Positions 1-7,646 of a stretch of DNA of 51,035 bases are shown here, one piece after another. Within the stretch, counting starts at the first letter, position 1. Each line of letters begins with the position of its first letter. Below the pieces are notes generated by a model that saw nothing but the letters and a program-made list of their open reading frames with translations, did not search any database and was not told where the DNA came from. The DNA is from Eubacteriales bacterium. Its GTDB lineage: Bacteria > Bacillota > Clostridia > Lachnospirales > Lachnospiraceae. Location: positions 1-51,035 of the forward strand of contig JAUNPJ010000019.1 of NCBI GenBank assembly GCA_030536755.1. The letters are read 5' to 3'. Both the position numbers and the translations under genes were made by a program.

Positions 1-54
1 TACTACGACTGGGCAGTTACAAGCCCATGACCTTTAGGTCGTGGGTAGTTGACA
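1..54. mobile_element. End of a probable IS200/IS605-type insertion element (runs off the window)
   Basis: Bases 24-32 and 37-45 form a 9-bp stem (CCCATGACC / GGTCGTGGG, one wobble pair) around a TTTA loop. A short imperfect hairpin built on a CACGACC/GGTC core is typical of the subterminal hairpins recognised by TnpA of IS200/IS605 elements. The neighbouring restriction gene loses its family sequence at about position 54, just outside the hairpin, which fits a junction there. The transposase and the other end would lie to the left, outside the window, so the family assignment is inference. Confidence 0.5.
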
Positions 55-501
55 ATAGTCCTGCATCAGAAAAAGAAGAACCTCCAGCAAATGAAACGAA
101 TGGCTCTCGCTGCTGTCATTGGACATTCTGACCATCTGTTCGCTGGTATGATACTTTTGCAGTACCTTGAGCACCTGCTGCAATTCCTTCCCGGGAGCTG
201 TTGCATGCATCAGATACTTCGGATAACACTTCAGCACACATCCTGCAACAACAATCACTCCGACAAAAGTAAATACATACAAATACGCATTTTCGCCAGC
301 CTCGATGTCAGCTACCTCGACGTCCTCATCCAGGAGAACGGACATATCCCGCTGTATTTGCGATGCTCTTACCGCTTTCAGCACACCAAACTCCTTCAAT
401 TTTCGAATCAAAGAGATTGCCCTGTCCTCCGTGCAATTCAATATCCTGCATAATTCCTTTTTCGTGTATCTTTTCTGCTCTCTCACAAATTCCGAAATCA
501 T
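34..501 (-). pseudogene. LlaJI-family restriction subunit, N-terminal fragment cut by the insertion element
   Basis: About 155 native residues remain. An N-terminal winged-helix-like region (YTKKELCRILNCTEDRAI) is followed by the stretch FVGVIVVAGCVLKCYPKY and LLEVLLFLMQDY, which match my memory of LlaJI-type restriction subunits. These proteins are normally several hundred residues long and carry the nuclease domain further on. After QDY the frame reads six residues from the insertion-element end and stops, so the nuclease part is missing here. I placed the start at the ATG at 501, behind GAGGAGG. An ATG at 519 overlaps the upstream stop as ATGA. The gene follows the McrB-like partner in one operon. 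It is probably non-functional unless the element excises. Confidence 0.6.
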
Positions 502-515
502 ACATGAAGGCCTCC

Positions 516-2822
516 TCATTCTGTTTTTCCAGATTGCGTCTGAACTTCTTCCGGTTCCGTGTCCACCTGAATATCATGGTGAAAAATCCCAATTCCTTTT
601 GCCTCAAATTCCCTGCAGATTTCAGAAAATCTGCTGCTGTTCTGGAAGCAGCCCTCAAACAGCTTCGAGCGTTTTTGCCTGGCTGCATCTTCAAAAAGAT
701 ACATAATCACTTTATTCTTGAAAGTACGGATAAATCTGTCTCGATCAATCTCATCTCCTTCGTCCGGAACAACGATGTTTTTTGAGATAAAGTATGGTCC
801 CAACTGCTTGTCTTCGTTGATTTTTTCTTTCGCAAGAAAATGGTTGATTGCCTTTCGCAGCTTATTCCACTCGACCTTCTGTGATTGATCCTCTGCGAGA
901 TAAACATATTTCCCACGTATCTTTTCATCGTTGTCATCAATTCCGAGATATGTAAAATCCCATCTGCGTTTGAATGCGGTATCCATAGGAAATACTCCCT
1001 GGTCAGCACTGTTCATCGTTGCCCAGAGAAACATATGATCAGGAATGCGAAGTTTCAAGTAATCGTCCGGTGTTCCCCCCAGTTCCTCACACAGATATTT
1101 TTTCATCTCCTCGGATGCCTGGATTGGATACTCGCTGATATTCTCCTCATTACGGTCAAGTAATTGAAATATATCGCCAAAAACGGCCGCCGCGTTTGCA
1201 CGGTTCATTTCTTCAATAATCAGAAGAAATGGTTTGATATTCTTCTCACGGCTGTTTTTGAGAGCTTTGACATAGACTCGCATAAACGGTCCCGGAACGT
1301 ACGCATAGGTAATTATCTCATTGCCATTGGAATCCTTGCAGGGAACTGGCTTATACGTTCCTACAAAATTGGCATAGGAATAGTCCGGATGAAAGGTCAC
1401 TCGCTCATAATCGTTTTCATTCTCCTCTCCAAGCAATTCCTTTGCCTCACGATTCAGAGTAAAACTTTTTCCTGTTCCAGGTGCTCCGAAAATGATTCTG
1501 TTCCTTTCAAAGGAGGATTGATAGCCGGTATGAAAGCAAACCGCTTTTTCTTTCGGAACATCCTCTTTCTGTATTTCTTCTCCATGAAAAGGATTTCCAA
1601 AATCCTCACCATAATAATATCTCTCATACAAAAACAGAAGATTTTCCTTATTCTTCAATTGATAGCAGGATGTTAGCTTGCCCTCTGATTTTTCCGGCAT
1701 TTTCGCATCTGATTCAAATACAAACTTCCAGGAAGCAGTCCTCTGATGAGGCATGTTTTCATCACCATGATCGCCATTAAAATAATAGGCACCAACATTA
1801 TCCGCCAAAGCGATCAGACGTTCTCCGTCCATAACCACAAAAACGGTATTGCTCTCGCATTTGTAATAAAGAACGATTTCACCAGCTTTTCTCGACGCCA
1901 GTCTTTCATTCGATTGATAATACCGTTCTTTTAATTGATTCTGTATCGCTTTTCGGTCAATACTGTCTCCCTTTGTATATTCCGTAAGATTTCCAAGCTT
2001 CGCCCATCCCATAGCAATGACACCACGTTTTGCCCATTGTGCGGCATAATTCTTTACTCCATCCGACGTTCCAATCCTGACAAACTGGCGCGGGCCGCCA
2101 AACTTTTCATAAAAAGCCTCAAAAAATTGTCCGTAATACCAGTTGAGATGCTTCTGAACCATCGCAATCTGACCGCTTCGTGCATAGTATTTGTCACTTG
2201 GACGAATTTTCAATGCACGCAATACATGTATTTGCCAGTCTGTAGAGTGAAAACTGCTTAGTCTGTCGCAAAAGAGAACGCTGAAGTATTTATGAATCCA
2301 ACTCCAATTGCAATATTGTTCTCCAATCCCTGCTGCCAGATTATCATGAAGTGTTTCATATGCCTCAAGCGAATCCAGAACGGTGTTTTCAATGATGTGT
2401 GCACCCTTTACCAATGCATCGCGGATATTTTTCCCAAGAGACAACGCCTCACTTTCTGACAATTCCTGCGGCTTCTGAGGACTGCCCGTCATCCATACAC
2501 CATTTTCTTTTTTCTGAAACAGACCAAATTTATATGCCGATCCTCCCGATATACTTCCAAAATAATCTTTACATTCTTTATTCATCTCCAGCCAACAACA
2601 GAGCGCATTCGTATTGTCACCAGTTGTATAAAACATGAATGATAACAAAGAATCGTCATCGAGTGCAGCTAACTCACTCGGACCGTACTGACTCTTGAAT
2701 TCCTCTCTCATCTTTTCTATTTGATCTGAACGAACATTGAGTTCAAGGTTATTTTCTAATACATACGCTTTTAGAAATTTGACTGCGTTTACATATTCGT
2801 CATTGATACGTGTGATATTCAA
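516..2822 (-). CDS. McrB/LlaJI-type AAA+ restriction NTPase
   Basis: This large NTPase is the motor subunit of a McrBC/LlaJI-like DNA restriction system. The C-terminal half has Walker A GAPGTGKS (about residues 446-453), Walker B FLLIIEEMNRA (about 535) and the McrB signature TMNSADQG with a later FKRRW arginine motif. Residues 245-380 (FVRIGTSDG, ALGW-like and EIVLYY strands) resemble a PUA/EVE-like DNA-reading domain, which is inference. I chose the TTG at 2822 because AAAGGAGGG lies 6 nt upstream. An in-frame ATG at 2879 would place the leader hairpin inside the coding region. The nuclease gene downstream is truncated and no methyltransferase is visible, so this is probably an orphan motor. 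Confidence 0.8.
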   Translation of the reverse strand: MNITRINDEYVNAVKFLKAYVLENNLELNVRSDQIEKMREEFKSQYGPSELAALDDDSLLSFMFYTTGDNTNALCCWLEMNKECKDYFGSISGGSAYKFGLFQKKENGVWMTGSPQKPQELSESEALSLGKNIRDALVKGAHIIENTVLDSLEAYETLHDNLAAGIGEQYCNWSWIHKYFSVLFCDRLSSFHSTDWQIHVLRALKIRPSDKYYARSGQIAMVQKHLNWYYGQFFEAFYEKFGGPRQFVRIGTSDGVKNYAAQWAKRGVIAMGWAKLGNLTEYTKGDSIDRKAIQNQLKERYYQSNERLASRKAGEIVLYYKCESNTVFVVMDGERLIALADNVGAYYFNGDHGDENMPHQRTASWKFVFESDAKMPEKSEGKLTSCYQLKNKENLLFLYERYYYGEDFGNPFHGEEIQKEDVPKEKAVCFHTGYQSSFERNRIIFGAPGTGKSFTLNREAKELLGEENENDYERVTFHPDYSYANFVGTYKPVPCKDSNGNEIITYAYVPGPFMRVYVKALKNSREKNIKPFLLIIEEMNRANAAAVFGDIFQLLDRNEENISEYPIQASEEMKKYLCEELGGTPDDYLKLRIPDHMFLWATMNSADQGVFPMDTAFKRRWDFTYLGIDDNDEKIRGKYVYLAEDQSQKVEWNKLRKAINHFLAKEKINEDKQLGPYFISKNIVVPDEGDEIDRDRFIRTFKNKVIMYLFEDAARQKRSKLFEGCFQNSSRFSEICREFEAKGIGIFHHDIQVDTEPEEVQTQSGKTE

Positions 2823-2843
2823 AAAAAGCCCTCCTTTACTATA

Positions 2844-2876
2844 ATATGCCCCCTGTCTACCTGACAGAGGGCATAT
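2844..2876. promoter_or_regulatory. Leader palindrome in front of the restriction operon
   Basis: Two 14-base arms with one mismatch (ATATGCCCCCTGTC and GACAGAGGGCATAT) surround a 5-base loop. The palindrome lies between the predicted transcription start (about 2896) and the AAAGGAGGG ribosome site of the McrB-like gene. It could be an operator for a control protein or an RNA hairpin that limits translation. It has no T-tract directly after it in the sense of the gene. Confidence 0.5.
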
Positions 2877-2902
2877 CAATATGAACCTGGTTTCCTACCT
2901 GT

Positions 2903-2931
2903 ATCTTATCATTCTATTCAAAATTGTGCAA
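2903..2931 (-). promoter_or_regulatory. Promoter of the restriction operon
   Basis: On the minus strand TTGCAC (2931-2926) and TAAGAT (2908-2903) are separated by exactly 17 bp, a good sigma-A arrangement. It points into the McrB-like gene. Confidence 0.6.
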
Positions 2932-3024
2932 TCTGATTCCCCGATATTTTCCCTTATATTTGAAATAATTCCAGTCTTATGATGAGCCTATTTGGAAAAT
3001 ACAGCGATTGATGATTGTTATCTG

Positions 3025-4059
3025 TTATTTCGCCGTACTGTTTGCGATTTTCACCAACGTCAGCATGACAGGAACCTCTGTCAACACTCCCACAGTAGTC
3101 GCAAGTGCTGCAGGACTGGTTGTCCCAAACAGTGCCACTGCTACTGCTACCGCCAGTTCAAAAAAGTTGGATGCACCAATCATCCCGGCAGGTGCTGCTA
3201 TATCATGTGGAAGTTTTAACAGTTTGCAGGTACCATAAGCAATTGCAAATATAAAGAAGGTTTGTAAAATCATTGGTATTGCAATCAGGACGATATGTAA
3301 TGGATTTCCAAGAATCACCTCACTTTGTCCCATGAAAATCAGCACCAACGTCAATAGTAAACCAATTGTTGTGACAGAGTCGAATTTATGGATGAACACG
3401 TTTTCAAAATACTCTGTCCCCTTGTTCTTTGTAATCAATATCCGAGTCAGGATACCTCCTGCCAGAGGAATCACCACAAACAACACCACACTGAGGATCA
3501 GCGTATCAAAAGGTACCGTTACATTGGACACACCCAACAGGAATTTTACAATAGGAACAAAGGCAACCAGAATAATCAGATCATTCGTTGCCACCTGCAC
3601 CACCGTATAAGCCGGATTGCCATGAGTCAGTGTACTCCATACAAACACCATAGCGGTACAGGGTGCTGCGCCAAGCAGCACTGCACCTGCCAGATATTCT
3701 GTTGCCAGTTCCGGTGTAATGAAACCCTTAAAGATCACAAAGAAAAACAAAGAAGCAATTCCATACATCGTAAACGGCTTAATCAGCCAGTTGACAATCC
3801 ATGTAACAAAAAGTCCTTTTGGATTTTTACCAACATTACGGATACTCTGGAAATCTACCTTCAGCATCATCGGGTAGATCATTATCCAAATGAGTACCGC
3901 CATTGGAATAGAAATCCGGGCATACTCAAATTTATTCAAAAGTGCTGGTAATTCTGGAATAAAATGACCAAGCAATACTCCAACAACCATACAAAGAAAT
4001 ACCCATACTGTCAGGTATCGCTGAAATGAACTGATACCGGAATTATTTTCTCTGCTCAT
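3025..4059 (-). CDS. acr3: ACR3-family arsenite efflux permease
   Basis: This is an integral membrane antiporter that exports arsenite, and possibly antimonite, across the cell membrane. The 344-residue length is standard for ACR3. The sequence shows about ten hydrophobic segments, the conserved GAAPCTAMVFVWS motif with the essential cysteine (Cys134), and the NFFELAVAVAVALFG motif late in the protein. The ATG at 4059 has AGGAGG 8 nt upstream. It is the last gene of the arsR operon, 12 bp after the thioredoxin-like gene. No terminator is obvious between its stop and the restriction promoter at 2931, so read-through is possible. Confidence 0.93.
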   Translation of the reverse strand: MSRENNSGISSFQRYLTVWVFLCMVVGVLLGHFIPELPALLNKFEYARISIPMAVLIWIMIYPMMLKVDFQSIRNVGKNPKGLFVTWIVNWLIKPFTMYGIASLFFFVIFKGFITPELATEYLAGAVLLGAAPCTAMVFVWSTLTHGNPAYTVVQVATNDLIILVAFVPIVKFLLGVSNVTVPFDTLILSVVLFVVIPLAGGILTRILITKNKGTEYFENVFIHKFDSVTTIGLLLTLVLIFMGQSEVILGNPLHIVLIAIPMILQTFFIFAIAYGTCKLLKLPHDIAAPAGMIGASNFFELAVAVAVALFGTTSPAALATTVGVLTEVPVMLTLVKIANSTAK

Positions 4060-4071
4060 GTTTCCATCCTC

Positions 4072-4440
4072 CTAATATCCCAATTTATGCAGCAGTTTCT
4101 CTATGTCGGCAACTTTCAGCACTTTTCCCATAGATACAACCTTTTCGTTGACCACAATGGCAGGCATACTCATCACGCCGTACTCCATGACTTTCTCCAT
4201 GTCGGTGATATATTCCACTTCCACAGACAGATCCATAGCCCTGACAGCGGTCTTTGCGTTCTCATACTGCTCATGGCATGATTTGCAGCCAGCACCCAGA
4301 ATCTTTATGCTGGAGATACCTTCACCAGCACCACCACAGCAGCAACCAGAAGATTCCTCTGTCTTAGCATCAAAACCACAACAACAAGTGGCAGCCTTCT
4401 TTTCTTCTTCCTTTTTCTTACCAAAACCAAACAAACCCAT
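4072..4440 (-). CDS. Cys-rich thioredoxin-family protein of the arsenic operon
   Basis: A small redox protein. The C-terminal ~80 residues form a compact thioredoxin-like fold with the CxxC motif in ILGAGCKSCHEQYENA and a cis-proline in MSMPAIVV, matching the small redox-active disulfide protein 2 type (TIGR00412). Before it lies an unusual N-terminal tail with a lysine-rich stretch and two cysteine clusters (ATCCCGF and SGCCCGG) that could bind As(III) or a soft metal. That binding is inference. It is encoded between the ArsP-like permease and ACR3, so it may reduce or hand arsenic species to either pump. The start has GGGAGG upstream. Confidence 0.85.
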   Translation of the reverse strand: MGLFGFGKKKEEEKKAATCCCGFDAKTEESSGCCCGGAGEGISSIKILGAGCKSCHEQYENAKTAVRAMDLSVEVEYITDMEKVMEYGVMSMPAIVVNEKVVSMGKVLKVADIEKLLHKLGY

Positions 4441-4454
4441 AATCTTATCCTCCC

Positions 4455-5471
4455 TTATATTAACATATATTGAAACCCATTAAACAGATAACCAACTATC
4501 ATAATTCCTGTGGTGCAGATTGCAATAAAAATTCCGAGCAATTTCGGTTTCACAGCCTTCTTCAGCATAATCATGGATGGCAGGCTCAGTGTTGTAACAG
4601 CCATCATAAAGCTGAGGATCGTACCAAGCTGTGCGCCCTTTGCGAGCAATGCTTCCGCAACAGGAATCGTACCAAAAATATCAGCATACATCGGGACGCC
4701 AACCAGAACAGCCAGTACAACACCAAAAGGATTTTTACTTCCAAGGACTGTCTGAATCCAGGTTTCCGGAATCCAGTTGTGAATGACTGCACCGATACCT
4801 ACACCAATCAGAATGTAAGGAAATACTTTTTTGAAAGTTTCCGTTACCTGCTCTTTTGCATAAACAAAACGGTCTTTTACCGTCAAATCGGGTGATTCGA
4901 TATCTACACTTCCTTTGGCATTACGAATAAATTCTTCGACATAGTTTTCCATATGCATTTTTTCTATCAGTGTACCGCCAATGACTGCAATCACCAGTCC
5001 CACGATGACATACACCACAGCAACCTTTGTGCCAAAAATGCTCATCAACAGGACAAGGCTTCCCAGGTCAACCATCGGAGAAGAAATCAGGAAGGAGAAT
5101 GTCACACCGAGAGGCAGGCCTGCACTGGTAAATCCAATAAATAACGGGACAGACGAACACGAGCAGAACGGCGTAACTGTACCAAGCAGAGCAGCAATGA
5201 TGTTTGCCCAGATTCCTTTGAATCGTCCCAAAATCCGTTTACTTCGCTCAGGAGGGAAATAGCTCTGGATATACGAAATCACAAAAATCAGGAAACAGAG
5301 CAGTACCGTAATCTTTATCACATCATAGAGAAAAAACTGAATACTGCCTCCCCATCGGGATGTGGTATCAATTCCAACAGCCGAAAGGCAATTTCCAATC
5401 ACAGCGTTCAGCCATTTCATTCCGAGCACCTGATCCTGTATAACACTCCAGAAAGAACGTAACTCATTCAT
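4455..5471 (-). CDS. ArsP-like permease (DUF318 family)
   Basis: A membrane permease of 338 residues with two bundles of hydrophobic segments. Its hallmark is LGTVTPFCSCSSVPLF; the TPFCSCSS motif is shared by the DUF318/YraQ family, which includes ArsP, an exporter of trivalent methyl- and aromatic arsenicals. The second half-repeat begins near FKKVFPYILIGVGIGAVIHN. It is second in the arsR operon, followed 14 bp later by the thioredoxin-like gene. The context supports an arsenic role. The exact substrate cannot be read from the sequence, so ArsP is the likely but unproven name. Confidence 0.82.
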   Translation of the reverse strand: MNELRSFWSVIQDQVLGMKWLNAVIGNCLSAVGIDTTSRWGGSIQFFLYDVIKITVLLCFLIFVISYIQSYFPPERSKRILGRFKGIWANIIAALLGTVTPFCSCSSVPLFIGFTSAGLPLGVTFSFLISSPMVDLGSLVLLMSIFGTKVAVVYVIVGLVIAVIGGTLIEKMHMENYVEEFIRNAKGSVDIESPDLTVKDRFVYAKEQVTETFKKVFPYILIGVGIGAVIHNWIPETWIQTVLGSKNPFGVVLAVLVGVPMYADIFGTIPVAEALLAKGAQLGTILSFMMAVTTLSLPSMIMLKKAVKPKLLGIFIAICTTGIMIVGYLFNGFQYMLI

Positions 5472-5557
5472 AAAATAAAGTTCCTTTCAAATAGATAGAT
5501 TCAAAATTATCTAAATGTTGTTTCAAAGAAAAGCCACCATTTCAGATGGCCTGTGTA

Positions 5558-5875
5558 TCAGCTGTCACAGCAACTTGCATCCTGCTCTCCTGGAAATTCC
5601 AAAGTAACCTGCTGCTCCAAAAGCTTCTTTGCACGTTCTGCACCAGCCGGATTGAGGGAATAATGAACCCATTTTCCCTCCTTACGCCCCTGTACGATGT
5701 CTGCATCGCACAAGATCTTCATATGATGGGAAAGTGTAGGCTGTGTAATATGCAATTCGTCCAACAGCTTGCAGGCACATTTTTCACCTGTCCGAAGCTG
5801 TTCTAATATTTTCAGTCTGTTTTCATCGCAAAATGCTTTAAACACCTTTACAGTTTCATTATATGACGATACCAC
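5558..5875 (-). CDS. arsR: ArsR/SmtB-family repressor
   Basis: A winged-helix metalloregulator that should repress the arsenic operon until As(III) or Sb(III) binds. The DNA-recognition region is HITQPTLSHHMKIL. The inducer site is visible as CACK in GEKCACKLLDEL at the start of helix 3, the classic position of the ArsR cysteine pair, and the tail ends in a further CC (DASCCDS). I prefer the GTG at 5875 because GAGGTG lies 6 nt upstream. Another GTG at 5884 would add three residues. It is the first gene of the operon, 86 bp before the permease. Confidence 0.9.
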   Translation of the reverse strand: MVSSYNETVKVFKAFCDENRLKILEQLRTGEKCACKLLDELHITQPTLSHHMKILCDADIVQGRKEGKWVHYSLNPAGAERAKKLLEQQVTLEFPGEQDASCCDS

Positions 5876-5905
5876 TTTATTCACCTCACATTCAAACTTT
5901 TAAAT

Positions 5906-5942
5906 CTATTTATATAATAATCTTCAAATAGAAATCTGTCAA
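5906..5942 (-). promoter_or_regulatory. ars operon promoter with ArsR operator
   Basis: TTGACA (5942-5937) and TATTAT (5919-5914) on the minus strand are spaced by 17 bp. An inverted repeat CTATTT (5906-5911) / AAATAG (5926-5931) spans the -10 box, the position expected for an ArsR operator. A repressor bound there would block polymerase. Confidence 0.7.
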
Positions 5943-5992
5943 TATATTTTTTCTCTTTAAACTTCTTAATGAAATACTATCTTAGAGATGCA

Positions 5993-6030
5993 GCAGTCAT
6001 GCACTTCGATGTGTGGCTGCTTTTCTTTTT
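5993..6030 (+). terminator. Rho-independent terminator without an upstream gene
   Basis: A stem of about 11 bp (GCAGTCATGCA with TGTGTGGCTGC, several G-U pairs) is followed by TTTTCTTTTT. It reads on the plus strand, but the only gene to its left is arsR on the minus strand. It may be the remnant of a lost gene or end an unrecognised short transcript. The 5876-6231 gap otherwise holds the ars promoter, two 31-bp repeats and the next promoter. Confidence 0.55.
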
Positions 6031-6098
6031 CCTAAAGTAGATGAAAGATTACAATACGGGATAATACTTGCTACTAAAGCATATAATATAGTTGTAGG

Positions 6099-6213
6099 AT
6101 AGAAAAGTGTATCAAGTTGCAAAAATCTTCCCCGAAACCATTTGTACATATTGAATTGAACGTGTTGATATGGTAATATAGAATAGAAAAGTGTATCAAG
6201 TTGCAAAAATCTT
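6099..6213 (+). repeat. Duplicated 31-bp sequence upstream of the DUF4143 ATPase
   Basis: The 31 bases at 6099-6129 recur exactly at 6183-6213, 84 bp apart. Each begins ATAGAAAAGTGTATCAAG and ends TTGCAAAAATCTT. The second copy covers the predicted transcription start and leader of the ATPase gene, just ahead of its ribosome site. The duplication could be tandem operators or the scar of an insertion. Confidence 0.85.
6151..6179 (+). promoter_or_regulatory. Promoter of the DUF4143 ATPase gene
   Basis: TTGAAT (6151-6156) and TAATAT (6174-6179) are separated by 17 bp. Transcription would start near 6186, inside the second 31-bp repeat. Confidence 0.5.
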
Positions 6214-6231
6214 TCCTAAGGAGGTTGCTAT

Positions 6232-7527
6232 ATGGAAATTCGCAGAGATTTCTACTTAGATAAATTGATCAAAAGAAAGAACAACGGGCTGATTAAGGTG
6301 ATTACCGGCATTCGCAGGTGTGGAAAGTCTTATCTGCTGAATAATATTTTCTATAATCACTTACTGGCATCAGGTGTTGAAGCTGATCACATTATTCGTT
6401 TTGCATTTGACTCAGCTGATGACTTGTATTTGATCGGTGAAAGCCTTATTCAAATTGAAAAGGCAAAACGAGGAGTTGATCCGGAAAAATTCATGGCATA
6501 TATCCGTTCTAAAGTTACTGATAATGGTATGTACTATTTGCTTCTGGATGAAGTGCAATTGATGGACTGTTTTGAATCAGTATTAAATGGTTATCTTCGC
6601 AAAGACAATATGGATGTTTTCGTAACCGGAAGTAATGCAAAATTTCTGTCTAAAGATATTGTAACAGAGTTTGCCGGACGTGGAGATAAAGTTCATATGT
6701 ATCCGCTGAGTTTTGCAGAATTTATGTCTGTATATAAAGGCGATAAATATATGGGATTGTCCGAATACATGCTCTACGGAGGTATTCCTCTTGTTGTTCT
6801 TCGTGAAGATGCCAGCGACAAGGCTGCAGCATTGCAAAATTTGTTCAGCGAAATATATATTAGAGATATTTTCAAACGTAACCGCATCAAAAATATTGGC
6901 GAACTGGAAGATTTATTGAATATCCTTTCTTCTGCCATTGGTTCTCTGACAAATCCTGAAAAGTTAAAGAATACTTTCAAGACTGTCAAAAAATCTAAAA
7001 TTACCTCTAAGACTATTAAAAAATATCTGGACTGTTTTGAGGATTCTTTCTTAATCGAATCGGCGCAGAGATATGACATTAAGGGAAAGGCATATATTGA
7101 GACTCCGAAGAAATATTATTTCTCTGATCTTGGACTTCGCAACGCCAGAATCAATTTCCGTCAATTTGAGCAGACCCATTCTATGGAAAATGTAATCTAC
7201 AACGAATTGCGTATGCGTGGCTATAATGTAGATGTTGGTGTTGTTATTGTTGCTGAAAAAAATCAAGATGGCAAGGTGAATCGAAAACAATTGGAAGTAG
7301 ATTTTGTATGCAATCTTGGTTCTTCGAGATACTATATCCAGTCGGTGTATTCGCTGCCTGATGAATCGAAACGTACTCAGGAAATCAGACCGTTCAGAAA
7401 GATTGATGATTCTTTCAAAAAGATTGTTATCACAAAAGATATTGTGCAGCCCTATTATGATGACTATGGTATCTTGACTGTGAACATATATGATTTTCTT
7501 CTTGATCCGCAGCTTCTCGAAAAATAA
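6232..7527 (+). CDS. AAA ATPase with C-terminal DUF4143 domain
   Basis: A 431-residue P-loop protein of the large prokaryotic AAA/DUF4143 group, whose cellular role is poorly defined. Walker A is GIRRCGKSYLL (about residues 26-36), Walker B is YYLLLDEVQ (about 101-109), and FVTGSNAKFLS is a sensor-1 strand. The C-terminal DUF4143 part contains LEVDFVCN and YYIQSVYSL, resembling a PD-(D/E)XK nuclease core with Gln where catalytic enzymes have Glu. This is usual in the family. The ATG has AAGGAGG 8 nt upstream. It is a single-gene unit that often occurs in accessory positions, and no partner gene is adjacent. Confidence 0.85.
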   Translation: MEIRRDFYLDKLIKRKNNGLIKVITGIRRCGKSYLLNNIFYNHLLASGVEADHIIRFAFDSADDLYLIGESLIQIEKAKRGVDPEKFMAYIRSKVTDNGMYYLLLDEVQLMDCFESVLNGYLRKDNMDVFVTGSNAKFLSKDIVTEFAGRGDKVHMYPLSFAEFMSVYKGDKYMGLSEYMLYGGIPLVVLREDASDKAAALQNLFSEIYIRDIFKRNRIKNIGELEDLLNILSSAIGSLTNPEKLKNTFKTVKKSKITSKTIKKYLDCFEDSFLIESAQRYDIKGKAYIETPKKYYFSDLGLRNARINFRQFEQTHSMENVIYNELRMRGYNVDVGVVIVAEKNQDGKVNRKQLEVDFVCNLGSSRYYIQSVYSLPDESKRTQEIRPFRKIDDSFKKIVITKDIVQPYYDDYGILTVNIYDFLLDPQLLEK

Positions 7528-7646
7528 TCAATGAAACTATCAGATACCATTATCAAATTAAGAAAATACATCGTATCCAGTATGGGAAAAGCACGAAATC
7601 CCCTCACTCCTCATAGACTATATAGAAACCCATTGAGGTGCATTCT

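Noticed and set aside
5997-6206. A 69-codon minus-strand frame
   Set aside because: It spans the orphan terminator and both 31-bp repeats, so its repeated peptide QLDTLFY arises from the DNA duplication. No ribosome site is present.
7612-7619. CATAGACT as a sigma-E type -10 box for sigK
   Set aside because: Only a partial match, and I could not find a convincing -35 at the right distance.
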